This document shows, in pieces, positions 62,387 through 64,000 of a stretch of DNA of 64,000 nt. The stretch's first letter is position 1. The number at the start of each line of letters is the position of its first letter. The translations under genes and the position numbers were made by a program. Source of the stretch: Mesaphorura yosii (lineage: Eukaryota > Arthropoda > Collembola > Poduromorpha > Tullbergiidae); NCBI GenBank assembly GCA_009869945.1, contig WIXG01000179.1, forward strand, positions 1 through 64,000. The letters are read 5' to 3'. The notes under the pieces were generated by a model. It worked only from the letters and a program-made list of their open reading frames with translations, was not told where the DNA came from and ran no database searches.

Positions 62387-63086
62387 TCTTAAGATTACAG
62401 ATGCAGTATTATAGTATTTGATCAAATTGTTATTCACGTGATTCAAATTCGCACGCCCTAGCGCTGACGCACAATTTAAACGTTACTCCATGACTTTGAC
62501 TCCATTAAAAAGTACATGCCACAAGTAGAAATTAGTATGCGGATCTCTCGGACTGGATTTATTGAATTCACGCAGTCTGAGATTAATGAATTCAACCTTC
62601 GGCTGAATAATACGAGCGAGTTCTCATTCATGAACCAGGGAGCAAGTGCACATTTGCCGCACGCATTGTCGCAATCACAATCACAATTACTTGTAGTGCT
62701 TACGTTCGCTCCCGTCACTGTCACCACCGAACTATGCACCGCATGTATGGATGTTAATCTAAATAGGGTTCATAATAATCTGTCATGTTAAAGAGGGTTC
62801 GTCTGGCAGCTCGTGTAGCAATTGTAGTACAGCCATGGCAATAAATGGATACATCATCCCATGTAATAATCATCGAGTGAAGTGAAGCGTGAATGATGCG
62901 ACAAGTGCGAGCTATAAAAAGATTTCACTAATGGCTGGATCCACCTTCATCTTCTTCTGGATCTGAGCCAGTAGTAGTAAGACAAGACGAAGACACGAAC
63001 CAAGTGTTCGAACTCCAATCATAATCACTTCATTTGTAGTCGTAAATCATCTTTTGTGAGCTGAGACTAATTTATTGCAAAGAAAA
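62387..63086. other. Intergenic region
   Basis: About 700 bp holding the 3' end of the DOMON gene and the promoter and 5' UTR of the esterase gene. Confidence 0.45.
62913..62920 (+). promoter_or_regulatory. TATA box of the cholinesterase-like gene
   Basis: TATAAAAA about 170 bp before the ATG at 63087. It would give a 5' UTR of about 140 nt. Confidence 0.45.
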
Positions 63087-64000
63087 ATGAAAATCTTCAC
63101 TTGGAATCCTCGCACAATCCTTCTGGGCTTGTCCGTCCTTCTGTGTGCCTGCCTCTGCCACGGGTATCAGACTCCGACGACACAAGGCCCTGAAATTAAG
63201 ACCCTCAGTGGATATGTGCGAGGGAAAATTGTCACGTAAGTCTGACTGAAATAGCACAGTAGCGCCCGAATAATCAAATAGAGCCTAATTTTATGCAGAA
63301 CTCCGGCTGGTAAGCGAGTGGCCGCCTTTTATGGTATTCCATTCGCTCAGCCACCCGTCGGCGAGCTCAGATTCAAACGCCCGGTCCCAATACGTGGCTG
63401 GGATGGCGTCTTGAATGCTACGCAAATGCCCAACACCTGCTCACAAGTCGCGTCGAAGTTGTTTGGGAACTTTGACGGCGAGGAAATGTGGAACCCAAAC
63501 ACTCTGGTCTCTGAAGATTGCCTGTACCTCAACATTTGGGTGCCGGAGCATCTTATCAATGACAGCGGAAGAAGAACTGCAAAAGTCCTCTTCTGGATCT
63601 ATGGCGGAGGGTTCTTCAGCGGAACGAGCACGCTGGACATTTATGACGGACGAATTCTAGCTGGTGAACATGACGTGGTCGTTGTTTCTGTGCAGTATCG
63701 CGTGGGTCCGCTCGGCTTCCTGTACTTTGGTTCGGAAGATGCGCCCGGGTCAGTGGGACTGCTGGATCAAAATCTGGCGTTGAAGTGGGTTTACGACAAT
63801 GTGAGGGCCTTTGGAGGTGACCCGGAAGGCATCACGCTTTTTGGAGAGAGCGCCGGCTCCGTGTCGTGCTCCTACCACCTTCTTTCCTCATTGAGTCGAC
63901 CATACATCAAGCATGTGATTTTGATGTCTGGAGTTGCCACCGCCCCCTTTGGATTCAACACGAATGCCGAATCGTTGGATGTCTCAATACGGCTCGCCAA
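63087..64000 (+). CDS. Type B carboxylesterase, cholinesterase-like (truncated by window edge)
   Basis: Serine esterase of the acetylcholinesterase/carboxylesterase family; only the N-terminal ~285 residues are inside the window. Exons are 63087-63235 and 63299 onward. A signal peptide (TILLGLSVLLCACLCHG) precedes the family body: AFYGIPFAQPPVGELRFKRP, EDCLYLNIWVP and WIYGGGFFSGTS. The nucleophile elbow is FGESAGSVSCSY, with Ser and the preceding Glu. The segment GEEMWNPNT carries the Trp that in acetylcholinesterases binds the choline group, which favours a cholinesterase over a general carboxylesterase. The oxyanion Gly-Gly-Gly is present. The catalytic Glu and His, and any C-terminal anchor, lie beyond the window. 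SVQYRVGPLGFL replaces the usual SxNYRVGxxGFL, an atypical Gln. Confidence 0.92.

Overview
This is a compact animal genome segment. Genes are split by many short GT-AG introns (mostly 45-100 bp), intergenic gaps are about 0.1-2.6 kb, and AATAAA poly(A) signals and TATA boxes are visible. The gene set (trehalase, a Tret1-like trehalose/sugar transporter, VMO-I protein, arthropod-style acid lipases, a DOMON/EGF protein, cholinesterase-like esterase, HP1, Fer kinase) suggests an ecdysozoan, most likely an arthropod with a small genome (springtail- or crustacean-like). A tardigrade cannot be excluded from sequence alone. Exon coordinates were worked out by hand from splice sites; for most genes the exon lengths sum to an exact multiple of three.

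Layout. 0-3.3 kb: two tandem trehalases on the minus strand, the first running off the left edge. 4.6-5.8 kb: an uncharacterised plus-strand gene, tail-to-tail with a Fer/Fps tyrosine kinase (5.9-10.5 kb, minus). After a 2.6 kb gap come RPAP1 (13.15-17.1 kb) and an acid lipase (17.6-19.3 kb), both plus. 20.5-25.8 kb is gene-poor and holds a degenerate or poorly resolved GT8-type glycosyltransferase on minus plus a repeat-like block with a hairpin. 26-27.4 kb: an unknown, disordered, probably nuclear protein. 28.5-29 kb: a chromodomain protein. 30.3-32 kb: a Tret1-like transporter, convergent with a NUDT16-type Nudix hydrolase. 33-34.7 kb: an aromatic/histidine ammonia-lyase that looks bacterial in its motifs. 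35.6-37.8 kb: a VMO-I protein fused to a long Thr/Ser/Glu mucin-like tail. 39-40.6 kb: a second acid lipase whose stop codon overlaps that of a convergent arginase (40.6-41.9 kb). 42.7-44.3 kb: a small secreted proline-rich protein and a secreted PEBP. 45.5-47.6 kb: an SLC7 amino-acid transporter. 48-49.3 kb: a pancreatic-lipase-family protein. 50-51.1 kb: a secreted glycine-rich protein. 52.3-53.2 kb: two related, frameshifted, head-to-head gene copies. 53.4-55.5 kb: beta-hexosaminidase. 57-58.4 kb: fructose-1,6-bisphosphatase. 58.7-59.1 kb: a caspase remnant. 60.2-62.4 kb: EGF/DOMON protein. 63.1 kb to the end: the start of a cholinesterase-like gene.

The genes do not form an operon. Several belong to carbohydrate, lipid and amino-acid metabolism (trehalase, transporter, FBPase, hexosaminidase, lipases, arginase, ammonia-lyase), and many products are secreted. 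The most unusual items are the bacterial-looking ammonia-lyase, the inverted frameshifted gene pair, the VMO-mucin fusion, the chromodomain protein without a chromoshadow domain, and several compact-genome oddities: overlapping stop codons, GC-AG introns, a 22-nt exon and in-frame stopless introns.
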